NCBI GenBank assembly: GCA_028751875.1
Contig: CM054135.1
Coordinates: forward strand, 11,499,467-11,563,466
Reading direction: 5' to 3'
From: Rapana venosa
Taxonomy: Eukaryota > Mollusca > Gastropoda > Neogastropoda > Muricidae
DNA length: 64,000 bases
Under the pieces are notes generated by a model, which saw nothing but the letters and a program-made list of their open reading frames with translations, made no database searches and was not told the DNA's origin. Position numbers and translations under genes: made by a program. This document shows, piece by piece, positions 35,304 to 38,960 of the stretch; position 1 is the first letter of the stretch; each line of letters begins with the position of its first letter.

Positions 35304-37948
35304 TTGTATTTGTGTGAAATAACCCCAAAAGACACACACACAAAAAAACCTTGTGTGAAATAACCCCAAAACACACACACACAAAACAACTGTGTGAAAT
35401 AACCCTAAAAGACACACACACAAAACCCTGTGTGAAATAAACCCCAAAAGAACACACACAAAACTGTGAAATAACCCAAAAGGACACACAAAAAAAACCT
35501 TTGTGAAATAACCCCAAAAGACACAAAAAAACTGTGAAATAACCCCCAAAAGACACACACACACAAAAGAACTGTGTGAAATAACCCAAAAGACACACAC
35601 ACAAAAACTGTGAAATAACCCAAAAGACACACACAAATGTGAAATAACCCCAAAAGACACACACACTAAAAATGGTTTGAAATAACCCCAAAAGACACAC
35701 ACACAAAAACTGTGAAAATAACCCCCATGACACACACACACAAAAACTGAAATAACCCCAAAAGACACACACACACAACTGAAATAACTCCAAAGACACA
35801 CACACACAAAAACTGTGAAATAACCACCAAAGACACACAAAAACCCGTGTGAAATAACCCAAAAGACACACACACACAAAACCCTGTGAAATAACCCCAA
35901 AAAGACACACACACACAAACGGTGAAATAACCCCAAAGACACACACAAAAAACGGTGAAAATAACCCCAAAAGACACACACAAAAACGGTGAAATAACCC
36001 CAAAAAGACACACACAAAAACGGTGAAATAACCCAAAAGACACACACAACAAACTGTGAAATAACCCCAAAAGACACACACACAAAAACGGTGAAATAAC
36101 CCCAAAAGACACACACACAAAAACGGTGAAATAACCCCAAAAGACACACACACAAAAACTGTGAAATAACCCCAAAGACACACACAAAAAACTGTGAAAT
36201 AACCCCCAAAAGACACACACCAAAAACTGTGGAAATAATCCCAAAGACAACACAAAAACGGTGAAATAACCCCAAAGACACAAAACCACAAAACGGTGAA
36301 ATAACCCCAAAAGACACACACAAAAAACGGTGAAATAACCCCAAAATACACACAAAAACAACCCTGTGAAATAACCCCAAAAAAAACACACACAAAAACG
36401 GTGAAATAACCCAAAAGACACACACAAAAAGTGTGAAATAACCCCAAAAGACACACACACAAAATCTGTGAAATAACCCCAAAAGACACACACACAAAAA
36501 CGGTGAAATAACCCCAAAAGAACACAACACAAAAAACTGTGTGAAATAACCCAAAAGATACACACACACAAAACTGTGAAATAACCCCAAAAGACACACA
36601 CACAAAAACGGTGAAATAACCCAAAAGACACACACAAAAACGGTGAAATAACCCCCAAAAGACACACACAAAAACGGTGAAATAACCCAAAAGACACACA
36701 CAAAAATGGTGAAATAACCCCAAAAGACACACACACACAAAACCTTTGTGAAACTACTCCCAAAGACACACACACAAAAACTGTGAAATAACCCCAAAAG
36801 ACACACACACAAAAACAGTGAAATAACCCCAAAAGACACACACAAAAACCCTGTGTGAAATAACCCCAAAGACACACACAAAACGGTGAAATAACCCCAA
36901 AGACACACACACACAAAAGAACTGTTGAAATAACCCAAAAGACACACACAAAAAACTGTGAAACAACCCAAAAGACACACACACAAAACCGGTGAAATAA
37001 CCCCCAAAAGACACACACAAAAACGGTGAAATAACCCCAAAAGACACACACAAAAATGGTGAAATAACCCAAAAGACACACACACACAAAAACTGTGAAA
37101 TAACCACCAAAGACACACAACAAAAACCCTGTGTGAAATAACCCAAAAGACACACACAACAACGGGTGAAATAAGCCCCCAAAGACACACAAAAAAACCC
37201 TGTGAAATAACCCCAAAAGACACACAAAAAGGTGAAATAAACCCCAAAAGACACACACACAAAACGGTGAAACAACCCCCAAAACACACACACAAACAAA
37301 ACAACTGTGTGAAATAACCCCCAAAAGACACACACACACACACACAAAAAACGGTGAAATAACCCCATAGACACACACACAAAAACGGTGAAATAACCCC
37401 CATAAGACACACACACAAACAACTGTGTGAAAAATAACCCCAAAGACACACACACAAAAACGGTGAAATAACCCAAAAGACACACACAAAAAGTGTGAAA
37501 TAACCCCAAAAGACACACACACACAAAAACGGTGAAATAACCCCAAAAGACACACACACAAAAACGGTGAAACAACCCCAAAAGAAACACACACAAAAAC
37601 TGTGAAACAACCCCCAAAAGACACACACACACAAAAAACGGTGAAATAACCCCCAAAAGACACACACACACACACAAACTGTGGGCTGTGCTGCAGATCG
37701 GGGGCTTGCCTCCCAACAACCCCTACGACAACGTGATGGAGCCACAGACCCAGCCTGAGGAAAACGGCAGCTTCAGCTACGCCCGCCTCAAGGAGGACCC
37801 TGCCCCGCCCTCCGACCTCCCCGCCAAGCCGGCGTCAGCGCCAGACTCGGCGTACGCCACACCTGCAGACCCTGGTGGCATCACGCTGCAGGTGGACAGC
37901 AATGGAGCGGTGTCGGGGAGTGATTTGAAAAATGAGTCGCAGACCTAA
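1..37948 (+). CDS. Multi-exon DB/Ig/FN3 transmembrane receptor, 3' part of gene (17 exons, 5' end outside window)
   Basis: Exons joined by GT-AG introns: 1..96, 1150..1311, 2484..2653, about 4411..4558, 5464..5718, 9201..9503, 11973..12032, 12788..12928, 17879..18046, 19124..19281, 21104..21236, 24317..24468, 26058..about 26193, 31093..31122, 32403..32502, 33413..33488, 37697..37948. Phases chain without conflict, except that the exon-4 acceptor is weak and the exon-13 donor is unclear. The roughly 845 residues seen read DB(partial)-DB-FN3-Ig-Ig-linker-DB-DB-FN3-FN3-TM-tail. DB modules beside Ig and FN3 domains are known from the C. elegans C25G4.10 ('Ig-like and fibronectin type-III domain-containing protein') family and related invertebrate proteins, whose ligands are, to my knowledge, undefined. 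A cell-surface adhesion or receptor role is inferred. The signal peptide and N-terminal domains must lie left of position 1. Expression cannot be judged from the sequence. Confidence 0.88.
130..215 (-). mobile_element. CR1-like LINE tail fragment
   Basis: AATAATAATAATAATG and GGAATTTATATAGCGCTGAA are the plus-strand view of the family 3' end. Only the last 80 bp are present. Confidence 0.7.
222..512 (-). mobile_element. tRNA-headed SINE (family 1), 5'-truncated head
   Basis: On the plus strand this starts with the tail TATCGAGGATAATGGAATAA and runs through the family core (GTTTATAGTCTCATCCGAAG) to the B-box side, CGGGAATCGAACC. Read on minus it ends at the roughly 40-bp tail TTATCCTCGATATAAAAG. 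The same sequence recurs about twenty times in this window in both orientations. Confidence 0.85.
541..569. repeat. poly(G) tract
   Basis: 29 consecutive Gs from the run starting about 539, followed by a (TG)n-rich stretch to 790. The length is likely to be unreliable. Confidence 0.85.
1150..1311 (+). CDS. Exon 2: complete DB module
   Basis: The acceptor is a T-rich tract ending TTCTTCAG and the donor is GTACTG at 1312; the exon is phase 1 in and out (162 nt). The translation carries the DB signature: QCCEEHG, then ECLPLC, then a single Cys in AGCLAD and a last Cys in TSCFLAN, making six cysteines. DB modules are small disulphide-rich extracellular domains of unknown function. Confidence 0.85.
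1472..1735 (-). mobile_element. tRNA-headed SINE (family 1, variant head), truncated
   Basis: It has the tail at 1476, the core GTCTCATCCGAAGGACTTTG at 1672, and then the variant segment with GTCAAACT also seen in the plus-strand copies at 17424 and 22122. The tRNA-like head is missing. Confidence 0.8.
1908..2240 (-). mobile_element. tRNA-headed SINE (family 1), nearly complete
   Basis: The tail ATTTCGAGGATAATGG at 1915 leads through the core to an end AACCACCAGGCTACCCTGTC. The reverse complement of this end is an A-box-like start (TAGCCTGGTGGTT). Confidence 0.82.
2484..2653 (+). CDS. Exon 3: first half of FN3 domain 1
   Basis: The acceptor is a (TG)n tract ending TGCAG and the donor is CTG|GTGAGG. 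Phase 1 in, phase 0 out. It encodes [20 protein letters not shown] followed by [12 protein letters not shown] and RYNVHYWP, the FN3 strand B tryptophan and strand C YNVHY tyrosines. An extra Cys pair (NC...PC) lies in the B-C loop. The other two FN3 domains are interrupted by a phase-0 intron at the same place. Confidence 0.88.
2661..2885. repeat. (GGCTGGTT)n / (CTGG)n satellite behind the exon 3 donor
   Basis: GATGGATGGATGGCTGGCTG passes into GGCTGGTTGGTT units and ends in (TCTG)n at 2866..2884. It begins 8 bp behind the GTGAGG donor. Confidence 0.9.
2900..3640. repeat. G-rich minisatellite, (GT)n and poly(G)
   Basis: A roughly 35-bp unit with GGGGGATGTGTGTGGTGGGG repeats from 2963 to 3185, followed by irregular G/T sequence and a G run of about 25 at 3548..3572. 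It has many G-quadruplex-capable tracts on the transcribed gene's sense strand. Confidence 0.85.
3850..4105 (-). mobile_element. tRNA-headed SINE (family 1), diverged, tail missing
   Basis: It begins inside the body (CGTTCCTAGTGGCCTACTCT) and ends with the head CTAACCACTAGGCTGTCCTG. The B-box side CGATCCCGGGCC is visible at 4048. Confidence 0.75.
4411..4558 (+). CDS. Exon 4: second half of FN3 domain 1
   Basis: The frame reads [35 protein letters not shown] and ends FYEGA. It contains the FN3 tyrosine-corner pattern (L-x-P-x-x-x-Y-x-F-x-V) and closing strands. The donor is GTGAGT at 4559, phase 1. The start is uncertain: an in-frame TGA at 4399 excludes the better AG at 4393-4394 given the phase-0 donor upstream. 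The AG at 4409-4410 keeps frame but has a purine-rich, pyrimidine-poor context. A small assembly error upstream is possible. Confidence 0.75.
4885..5050 (-). mobile_element. tRNA-headed SINE fragment (3' half)
   Basis: The tail TATATCGAGGATAATGGAAT and body run to GCGTAAGATGTTCTG, where a (TG)n tract begins. Head and core are absent. Confidence 0.75.
5125..5310 (-). mobile_element. tRNA-headed SINE fragment (3' half), diverged
   Basis: A weaker match to the same tail and body (GATGATGGAATAAGCACTCA; CTTCGGAAAAGGGGAACAGG). It breaks off at GTGCAAGATGTTTTAG, the same place as the 4885 copy. Confidence 0.65.
5464..5718 (+). CDS. Exon 5: Ig domain 1
   Basis: The acceptor is GCGTCCAG and the donor is GTGAGT at 5719; phase 1-1, 255 nt, one full Ig fold. 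Hallmarks are YLTCDAF (B-strand Cys), RFTWRL (core Trp) and SEGNYSCTV (Y-x-C of strand F). The intron behind it starts at once with a 1.4 kb minisatellite whose unit contains the same GTGAGTG sequence as the donor. Confidence 0.9.
5719..7163. repeat. 24-bp minisatellite anchored on the exon 5 splice donor
   Basis: The unit is about GTGAGTGCCGGTTTTGTTCC plus TCTGT, repeated roughly 55 to 60 times. The first unit begins at the donor itself (GTGAGTGTGTGCCGGG). Early units are longer (CCGGGTTTGTTTG); the later units are shorter and more uniform. Confidence 0.93.
7180..7520. repeat. (GAT)n trinucleotide tract
   Basis: GATGATGATG with GAC and GGT variants over about 330 bp. Confidence 0.92.
7690..8575. 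repeat. (CTA)n/(CTG)n/(GAT)n trinucleotide tracts
   Basis: Long runs of TACTACTAC and TGCTGCTGC, with short ATGATG and AATAAT runs between. These runs make leucine-, threonine- and serine-rich spurious frames. Confidence 0.92.
8640..8945. repeat. GA-rich (AGAGACAG)n, C run and (AC)n
   Basis: Purine-rich GAGAGACAGAGAGAGACAG repeats at 8690..8860, then a run of ten Cs and (AC)n at 8911..8931. Confidence 0.88.
9060..9178 (-). mobile_element. CR1-like LINE tail fragment next to the exon 6 acceptor
   Basis: (AAT)n, then AAATGGAACTTATATATATA, GCGCTATATATCTTGCAAAG and ACAAATCGAA. It ends about 20 bp before the splice acceptor at 9200. Confidence 0.75.
9201..9503 (+). CDS. Exon 6: Ig domain 2
   Basis: The acceptor is TCACCGGCAG and the donor is GGTAAGG; phase 1-1, 303 nt. 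Hallmarks are AVLACWF, AVWTKDG and the I-set type ending [15 protein letters not shown]. The first bases after the upstream domain join in frame (the Arg-Phe-Lys linker is made across the junction), which supports the 5718 donor. A CR1-type LINE tail lies only about 20 bp upstream of the acceptor. Confidence 0.92.
9504..10275. repeat. 38/76-bp minisatellite anchored on the exon 6 donor
   Basis: Units of the type GGTAAGATGTCTGCAGAGAT plus GTGTAATCATGCCATTTT alternate with GGTAAGAGGTCAAAGATCC plus ATTACCATGCCATTTTT. The true donor GGGTAAGGCTGTCTGCC reads as the first, diverged unit. Confidence 0.9.
10798..11330 (+). mobile_element. MetaSINE-like element with (ATTCA)n tail
   Basis: The tRNA-like head GGTGGTCTAGGGGTAAGGCA and a B-box-like GCAGGTTAAATCCCC are followed by the core TTTCGGATGAGACATTAACC and GATCCCG. 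Then come ACGTAAAAGAACTCATAGCA and GAGAAATCTGTGCTGACGG. The tail is a long ATTCA/GTTCA repeat (11202..11327). The core resembles, from memory, the conserved central domain of the animal MetaSINE superfamily. Confidence 0.8.
11389..11972. repeat. 30-bp minisatellite running into the exon 7 acceptor
   Basis: The unit is GATGATGTGGTGATGATGTG plus ATTTCTGACA, about 19 copies with exchanges (CTGACAG, CTGACTG, CTGACAT). The last unit carries the real acceptor, GTGATTTCAG at 11972. Confidence 0.92.
11973..12032 (+). CDS. Exon 7: Pro-rich linker
   Basis: This is a 60-nt phase 1-1 exon with acceptor GTGATTTCAG and donor GTAAGT at 12033. It encodes a basic, proline-rich segment ([18 protein letters not shown]) that separates the Ig pair from the next DB pair. 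It is too short for a domain and acts as a hinge by inference. The acceptor is the last unit of a roughly 30-bp repeat array (11389..11972). Confidence 0.7.
12600..12787. repeat. 30-bp minisatellite running into the exon 8 acceptor
   Basis: Units of GATCCATTTGAGAACAAGCT plus GTTTGATGCT. The last unit reads GTTTGATGCTGTCTAG, so the acceptor lies inside the repeat. Confidence 0.88.
12788..12928 (+). CDS. Exon 8: DB module
   Basis: The acceptor is GCTGTCTAG and the donor is GTGAGA; phase 1-1, 141 nt. The translation has CCQARGV, ELCMPLC, a Cys in YGICLLF and the ending EMIECAAG. This is the same six-cysteine spacing as exon 2 and the same ending as exon 1. Confidence 0.88.
13205..13560. repeat. 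(AC)n microsatellite
   Basis: About 340 bp of ACACAC with CCACAC and ATACAC interruptions, followed by a run of short CACA-rich units to 13930. Confidence 0.93.
13928..14230 (+). mobile_element. tRNA-headed SINE (family 1), head truncated at B box
   Basis: It starts CCGGGTTCGATTCCC (RNA polymerase III B-box-like), then the core GTCCTTCGGATGAGAGTATA, and ends TTATCCTCAATATAAAAGAA. The A-box part was lost before or at insertion. Confidence 0.82.
14400..14720 (-). pseudogene. Retrotransposon ORF2 C-terminal fragment
   Basis: The minus frame reads [35 protein letters not shown] and KRPKGRPSK. The LRWFGHV...GRRPxGRPxK pattern is the usual C-terminus of RTE-like reverse transcriptases. The fragment ends towards an (AAGAAGAAG)-type tail at 14398. 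Confidence 0.75.
14797..15800 (-). pseudogene. CR1/L2-like LINE fragment: C-terminal reverse transcriptase and 3' UTR
   Basis: The minus frame from 15800 to 15064 is open. It reads [79 protein letters not shown] and ends KTYLFQT. This is the RT-thumb region and C-terminal region of CR1-clade non-LTR elements. The 3' UTR ends GCGCTATATAAGTTCCATTT followed by (ATT)n at 14797. The endonuclease and RT catalytic core are missing (5' truncation). On the left-hand plus reading the SINE head at 15800 is attached. Confidence 0.88.
15800..15930 (-). mobile_element. SINE head fused to a CR1-like LINE fragment
   Basis: This stretch is the reverse complement of the first half of the SINE at 16850 (GGCGGCTCAAACCTGCCCTG; CTAACCACTAGGCTA). 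It abuts the 5' end of the CR1 reverse-transcriptase fragment at about 15800, and the LINE frame runs through into it. Confidence 0.75.
16016..16530. repeat. 23-bp minisatellite
   Basis: The unit GATTTGTTTGAAAAAAGTAA plus ATT is repeated about 22 times with single-base variants (intron between exons 8 and 9). Confidence 0.93.
16850..17095 (+). mobile_element. tRNA-headed SINE (family 1b), complete head
   Basis: The A-box-like GCCTAGTGGTTAGAGC at 16850 and B-box-like CAGGTTTGAGCC at 16891 are followed by a distinct GGCGGCTGTTT-type spacer. The core CCTTCGGTTGAGACCGAACC is diverged. The usual TATCCTCGAT tail is missing and a (TA)n tract follows. Confidence 0.75.
17424..17766 (+). mobile_element. 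tRNA-headed SINE (family 2 head), complete
   Basis: The head GGTGGCAGGATGGTTAAGAC is followed by the B-box-like GGTTCTGGGTTTGATTCCC, then a (C)AAAAAAATCAAACTGAATG spacer and the shared core (TCCTTCGGATGAGACTATAA). The tail is TTATCCTCGATATAAAAG. This is the best full-length copy in the window. Confidence 0.88.
17879..18046 (+). CDS. Exon 9: DB module
   Basis: The acceptor is GTCTGCTGCAG and the donor is GTCAGT; phase 1-1, 168 nt. The cysteine pattern is [30 protein letters not shown]. It lies directly behind the exon 8 module, so two DB modules stand in tandem before the last FN3 pair. Confidence 0.88.
18150..18250 (-). mobile_element. Retrotransposon 3' end fragment
   Basis: This is the near-identical reverse complement of 30690..30785. 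On minus it encodes the terminal ...QEWKRF-type residues and stop, then (GAT)n. Shared words are CAACAAAGCGCTTCCACTCC and TGCCTATCCTGGGCC. Confidence 0.7.
18606..18895 (+). mobile_element. tRNA-headed SINE (family 1), head truncated at B box
   Basis: It starts CCCAGGTTTGATTCCC, carries the core TCCTTTGGATGAGACTATAA and ends with TTATCCTCGATATAAAAG. Confidence 0.85.
18917..18978. repeat. (AC)n microsatellite
   Basis: Uninterrupted ACACAC over about 60 bp, behind a SINE and before exon 10. Confidence 0.93.
19124..19281 (+). CDS. Exon 10: first half of FN3 domain 2
   Basis: The acceptor is GTGATCGCAG and the donor is GTAAGT; phase 1 in, phase 0 out. It encodes [20 protein letters not shown] and then [11 protein letters not shown], the FN3 A-C strands with the core Trp and Tyr residues and an N-glycosylation sequon (NFT). 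Confidence 0.9.
19313..19735 (-). mobile_element. Family 1 SINE interrupted by LINE-tail-like sequence
   Basis: The SINE tail at 19318 (TTATCGAGGATAATGGAATA) is interrupted by 19340..19440. That segment contains the CR1-tail words GATCTTGTAAAGCAACAAAT and CAAAGCGCT. The SINE then resumes at 19432 and continues to the head CTAACCACCAGGCTATCCC. It lies 32 bp behind the exon 10 donor. Confidence 0.75.
19880..20250. repeat. (GT)n and (GA)n tracts
   Basis: GTGTGTGAGTGTG-type sequence with a (GA)n run at 19985..20024. Confidence 0.88.
20505..21075. repeat. Tetranucleotide region ending in (CCAT)n before exon 11
   Basis: (ATTC)n, (GTCA)n and (TTCC)n runs from 20515 on, then CATCCATCCATCC with CACC variants at 20870..21070. 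It ends about 30 bp before the acceptor. Confidence 0.9.
21104..21236 (+). CDS. Exon 11: second half of FN3 domain 2
   Basis: The acceptor is TTTGTTTGTCAG and the donor is GTGAGC; phase 0 in, phase 1 out. It encodes [20 protein letters not shown] and ends SETVSISTS. This is an FN3 E-G half with the Tyr corner (Y-x-I-W) of strand F. A (CCAT)n block ends about 30 bp upstream of the acceptor. Confidence 0.88.
21360..21700 (-). mobile_element. tRNA-headed SINE (family 1), nearly complete
   Basis: It has the diverged tail at 21366, a body with GGAACGGGTTTTAACGTGTG and the head CTAACCACCAGACTACCCCG. Confidence 0.82.
22122..22370 (+). mobile_element. tRNA-headed SINE (family 2 head), 3'-truncated
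   Basis: The head AGGTGGCAGGATGGTTAAGA and B-box-like GGTTCTGGGTTCAATTCCC precede the core TCCTTCGGATGAGATTACAA. It ends before the TATCCTCGAT tail. Confidence 0.82.
22390..22515 (+). repeat. Dispersed 100-bp repeat (representative copy)
   Basis: ATTCCTGAAGTTGGAATGTG, GCTACCTAACTGGTG, GGTCACATAA and CCATTGGTGTGCCTC. Related copies, some inverted, are near 3710..3820, 4205..4305, 7525..7645, 12990..13095, 17185..17290, 23635..23735, 44755..44845 and 47110..47195. No coding potential and no polymerase III boxes are seen, so a small non-autonomous element is likely. Confidence 0.7.
22733..23262 (-). pseudogene. CR1/L2-like LINE fragment, strongly 5'-truncated
   Basis: Minus frame 23250..23105: [20 protein letters not shown] and the terminal FFQT. 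The 3' UTR contains a (CA)n tract (22975..23041) in the place where the 14797 copy has a short CA-rich stretch. It ends with the family tail and (ATT)n. Confidence 0.85.
23380..23450 (-). mobile_element. CR1-like LINE tail fragment
   Basis: AATAATAATAATGTATGGAA and TTTATATAGCGCTGAATCTT repeat the tail found at 130..215. Confidence 0.65.
24140..24284. repeat. 23-bp minisatellite before exon 12
   Basis: The unit CCATTTTGTGTCAATGTTAT plus GTG occurs about six times and ends about 30 bp upstream of the acceptor at 24316. Confidence 0.9.
24317..24468 (+). CDS. Exon 12: first half of FN3 domain 3
   Basis: The acceptor is CAATGCCAG and the donor is GTTGGT; phase 1 in, phase 0 out. It encodes [20 protein letters not shown], then WVAP and FAVYYKP. 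This is the membrane-proximal FN3 domain. Confidence 0.88.
24490..25010 (+). repeat. Dispersed repeat, partly duplicated copy
   Basis: It has AACGCTCAGACAGCAATTAG, TTAAGCGCCTGACAAGTCAG and ACCTTTTTAAGTCTTTCTGG, then a second copy starting 24704 and the 3' part ending TTTCCAGAAGGTGGGAATG. It lies in the intron between exons 12 and 13. Confidence 0.7.
25011..25500. other. Unassigned intron sequence
   Basis: Medium-GC sequence without a recognised repeat. Open frames on both strands are short and have no domain likeness. Confidence 0.4.
25505..25815 (-). mobile_element. 5S rRNA-related SINE, second copy
   Basis: On plus it starts with the reversed tail GGTGGTAAAGGTGTTTCCAT and ends TGACCACTGAACTATCCCGT. 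The minus strand carries GGATGGGTGACCGTTTG and CCAAGCTAAGGTTGAACAG, the 5S-like block. It keeps the same order as the 31192 copy, with a G-rich insertion at 25675. Confidence 0.78.
26058..26193 (+). CDS. Exon 13: second half of FN3 domain 3
   Basis: The acceptor is TGTTCTTCAG, phase 0 in. It encodes [19 protein letters not shown], then [13 protein letters not shown] and LFTTQQR. The exon 14 phase needs a phase 1 end (one base after the last Arg codon, 26193). The bases there read GAGGGGTGTG, so the nearest GT is at 26196 (phase 0). One or two extra Gs at the edge of the huge G/T array, either sequence error or drift, would explain this; a phase-1 GT three bases later is an alternative. Confidence 0.8.
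26196..30520. repeat. 4.3-kb G/T-rich array, unit about GTGTGTTGGGGGAGGG
   Basis: Repeats of TGTTGGGGGAGGGTGTGT and GTATGTTTTGTGTGTGTG run from the end of exon 13 to 30520, with almost no A or C on the plus strand. There are G runs of 4 to 10 every few bases. A homopolymer-T and G stretch with TTTTAAAAAAGGGGTTTTT words (28195..28340) looks like low-quality sequence. Unit boundaries drift from left to right. Confidence 0.92.
30545..30585 (-). mobile_element. SINE tail fragment
   Basis: Short match to the family 1 tail (TTTAGAGGATAATGAATGAG) at the right border of the G/T array. Confidence 0.5.
30690..30785 (+). mobile_element. Retrotransposon 3' end fragment
   Basis: The frame ends [20 protein letters not shown] with a stop and then GATGATGATGATG. 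This resembles the extreme C-terminus of RTE-like elements. It pairs as an inverted copy with 18150..18250. Confidence 0.7.
31093..31122 (+). CDS. Exon 14: 30-nt juxtamembrane microexon
   Basis: A long T tract ending TTTTCCAG precedes it and GTGAGT follows. Phase 1-1, encoding an acidic to basic stretch ([10 protein letters not shown]). The phase fits exon 15 perfectly (Gly codon split across the junction). Being 30 nt, it could be skipped in frame. Confidence 0.7.
31192..31482 (+). mobile_element. 5S rRNA-related SINE
   Basis: The start GGACGGGACAGCTCAGTGGT is tRNA A-box-like. Bases 31232..31290 resemble the 3' half of 5S rRNA (AAGGTTAAGCAG, then AGTTGGATGGGTGACCGTTT, where 5S reads TTGGATGGGAGACCGCCT). 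The tail is ACACCTTTACCTTTACC. A second, inverted copy is at 25505. Confidence 0.78.
31498..31570 (-). mobile_element. SINE tail fragment
   Basis: TTTCAAGGATAATGGAATAA to the ACATCC block of the family 1 SINE; the rest is missing. Confidence 0.7.
31555..31835 (+). pseudogene. Retroelement C-terminal remnant
   Basis: The frame reads [35 protein letters not shown] and LERTLFFPN. The C..E.QT.EHILQ motif is typical of the C-terminal zinc-binding region of non-LTR ORF2 proteins. No RT core is present. Confidence 0.6.
32088..32175 (-). mobile_element. SINE tail fragment
   Basis: TTTTGAGGATAATGGAATAA, ACATCCAGTCCCC and GTTTTGTCATTC of the family 1 3' end, cut off by a (TG)n tract. Confidence 0.7.
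32403..32502 (+). CDS. Exon 15: transmembrane helix
   Basis: The acceptor is GTGTGCAG and the donor is GTAGGG; phase 1 in, phase 2 out. It encodes SDSALSEGQ and then a hydrophobic segment of about 23 residues, starting VAGIVLAV and ending LLLVLLY, followed by an Arg stop-transfer made across the junction. Type I topology is inferred from the extracellular domains upstream. Confidence 0.92.
32600..32893 (+). mobile_element. 5'-truncated copy of RTE-like element B
   Basis: The frame reads [40 protein letters not shown] and ends SSDYGTDR, then (GATA)n at 32871. It is nearly identical to the 3' end of the element at 53032 on the other strand. It lies in the intron between exons 15 and 16. Confidence 0.88.
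33413..33488 (+). CDS. Exon 16: cytoplasmic segment with NPxY motif
   Basis: The acceptor is GGCGGGGACAG and the donor is GTGAGT; phase 2 in, phase 0 out. It encodes a basic juxtamembrane stretch ([10 protein letters not shown]) and then [17 protein letters not shown] fits the NPxY motif bound by PTB domains or used for clathrin sorting, and YGN fits the pYxN pattern read by Grb2-type SH2 domains. Use of these motifs is inferred. Confidence 0.85.
33530..34960. repeat. (GTGTAGTGTGTGTG)n array
   Basis: 1.4 kb of GTGTGTAGTGTGT with scattered GTCACTGTG words. It begins about 40 bp behind the exon 16 donor. Confidence 0.92.
35010..35240 (-). mobile_element. tRNA-headed SINE (family 1), head truncated
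   Basis: The tail TTTCAAGGACAATGGAATAA, body and core (GTCTCATCTGAAGGACTTTT) run to ACTGATGTTAACT. It then stops where a (GT)n tract and the 2.4 kb array begin. Confidence 0.8.
35245..37685. repeat. 2.4-kb minisatellite, unit about 33 bp, before exon 17
   Basis: The unit is AAAACGGTGAAATAACCCC plus AAAAGACACACACAC, about 70 copies. Variants are CTGTG for CGGTG and lengths of 29 to 37 bp from the (AC)n part. A (GT)n run starts it at 35247. The array ends 16 bp upstream of the acceptor. Confidence 0.94.
37697..37948 (+). CDS. Exon 17: terminal cytoplasmic tail and stop codon
   Basis: The acceptor is GTGCTGCAG, phase 0, running to TAA at 37946-37948 (83 codons). The tail starts [19 protein letters not shown]. 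It has a second YxN site (YDNV), a YxxL motif (SYARL) and a Pro/Ala-rich stretch with YATP. Both this tail and exon 16 look like phosphotyrosine docking or endocytosis tails. The exon follows a 2.4 kb repeat array with only about 16 bp of spacer. Confidence 0.9.
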   Translation: MGGLPPNNPYDNVMEPQTQPEENGSFSYARLKEDPAPPSDLPAKPASAPDSAYATPADPGGITLQVDSNGAVSGSDLKNESQT

Positions 37949-38140
37949 GCCTGCACGCCGCGGATATGTATGTACAATAAGCAAAGAAGACTGGGGAAGT
38001 GGATTATGTACACAAAAAGGTGTTTTGTTGTAACAGTTATTTAATCACGTTACTTTGCTGCATTTGTCAAGTGCTTTTTATATGCCGCTTTGAAATGTTG
38101 AGTATATGCAGTGTTAAAGAAGAATAAAACAAAAAGGATC
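37949..38140 (+). other. 3' UTR of the receptor gene with polyadenylation signal
   Basis: This follows the TAA stop directly. A canonical AATAAA stands at 38123-38128, 175 bp after the stop, in an A-rich context. No clear GU-rich downstream element was seen, so a longer 3' UTR into the following single-copy DNA is possible. Confidence 0.6.
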
Positions 38141-38730
38141 TGGGAACACAACTGAAAAACTAGCCGGTAAGAAGGATGGTAAGATTATATATGAAGAGGA
38201 GGTTTTGATCATGATCTATGCAACCGTCACAACAGAAACCTGTTGGTTAGTGGACTGGTCATTTTACTTACAATTCTTTTCCACGTATCAAATCGCCAGC
38301 CACATCTATGAACACATGTCAAGAAATCAAAGCTTCCTTTTCTTGGATGCGGATATCATTTGATGCAGATACAATGTGTTGTGGAAGACAGTGCAGACAA
38401 TGTCACGCTGTGAACACATTCACTGAACTGTGCATCAGGTACCGGTTGTCAGATATTCCCTTCGATCAGCCAAGTTTTGCCAAAGCTGTGTGTCAGAGGT
38501 GTTGCACACATTCGCTTTCTGTTAAGAGTTTGTAGTTTTGAATGTCAACGATGTTTGCTGTTGATTCTTTACAACTGCTTGAACATTCATGGTTTGAGCC
38601 CCAAGCAGGGTTTTTTGTGTTGCTTTTTTTTATATTTTAGAAGTGACATTGGATAGAACATTTTTCTCTTATTTTTGATCCACATATCAGGGTGAGGGCT
38701 TTTCTGCCATAAAAGATCAAAATATTCCAC
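38141..38730. other. Single-copy DNA after the receptor gene
   Basis: AT-rich sequence of ordinary complexity with no convincing coding frame. It may be extended 3' UTR or intergenic. Confidence 0.4.
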
Positions 38731-38734
38731 ACCC

Positions 38735-38960
38735 CTGTCACACAGACCCACAGACTACTTTCACACAGACTACTTTCACACAGACCCACAGACTACTTTC
38801 ACACAGACCCACAGACTACTTTCACACAGACCCACAGACTACTTTCACACAGACCCACAGACTACTTTCACACAGACCCACAGACTACTTTCACACAGAC
38901 CCACAGACCCATTTCACACAGACCCATTTCCCACAGACCCATTTCACACAGCCACACAGA
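38735..38960. repeat. 23-bp minisatellite
   Basis: The unit CACAGACCCACAGACTACTT plus TCA is repeated about nine times downstream of the receptor gene. Confidence 0.92.

Noticed and set aside
35238..37745. Minus-strand frames of 835 and 669 codons rich in Cys, Phe and Val
   Set aside because: The antisense of the 33-bp array simply lacks stop codons in several frames at once. The overlapping frames have the same repetitive content, so this is not a gene.
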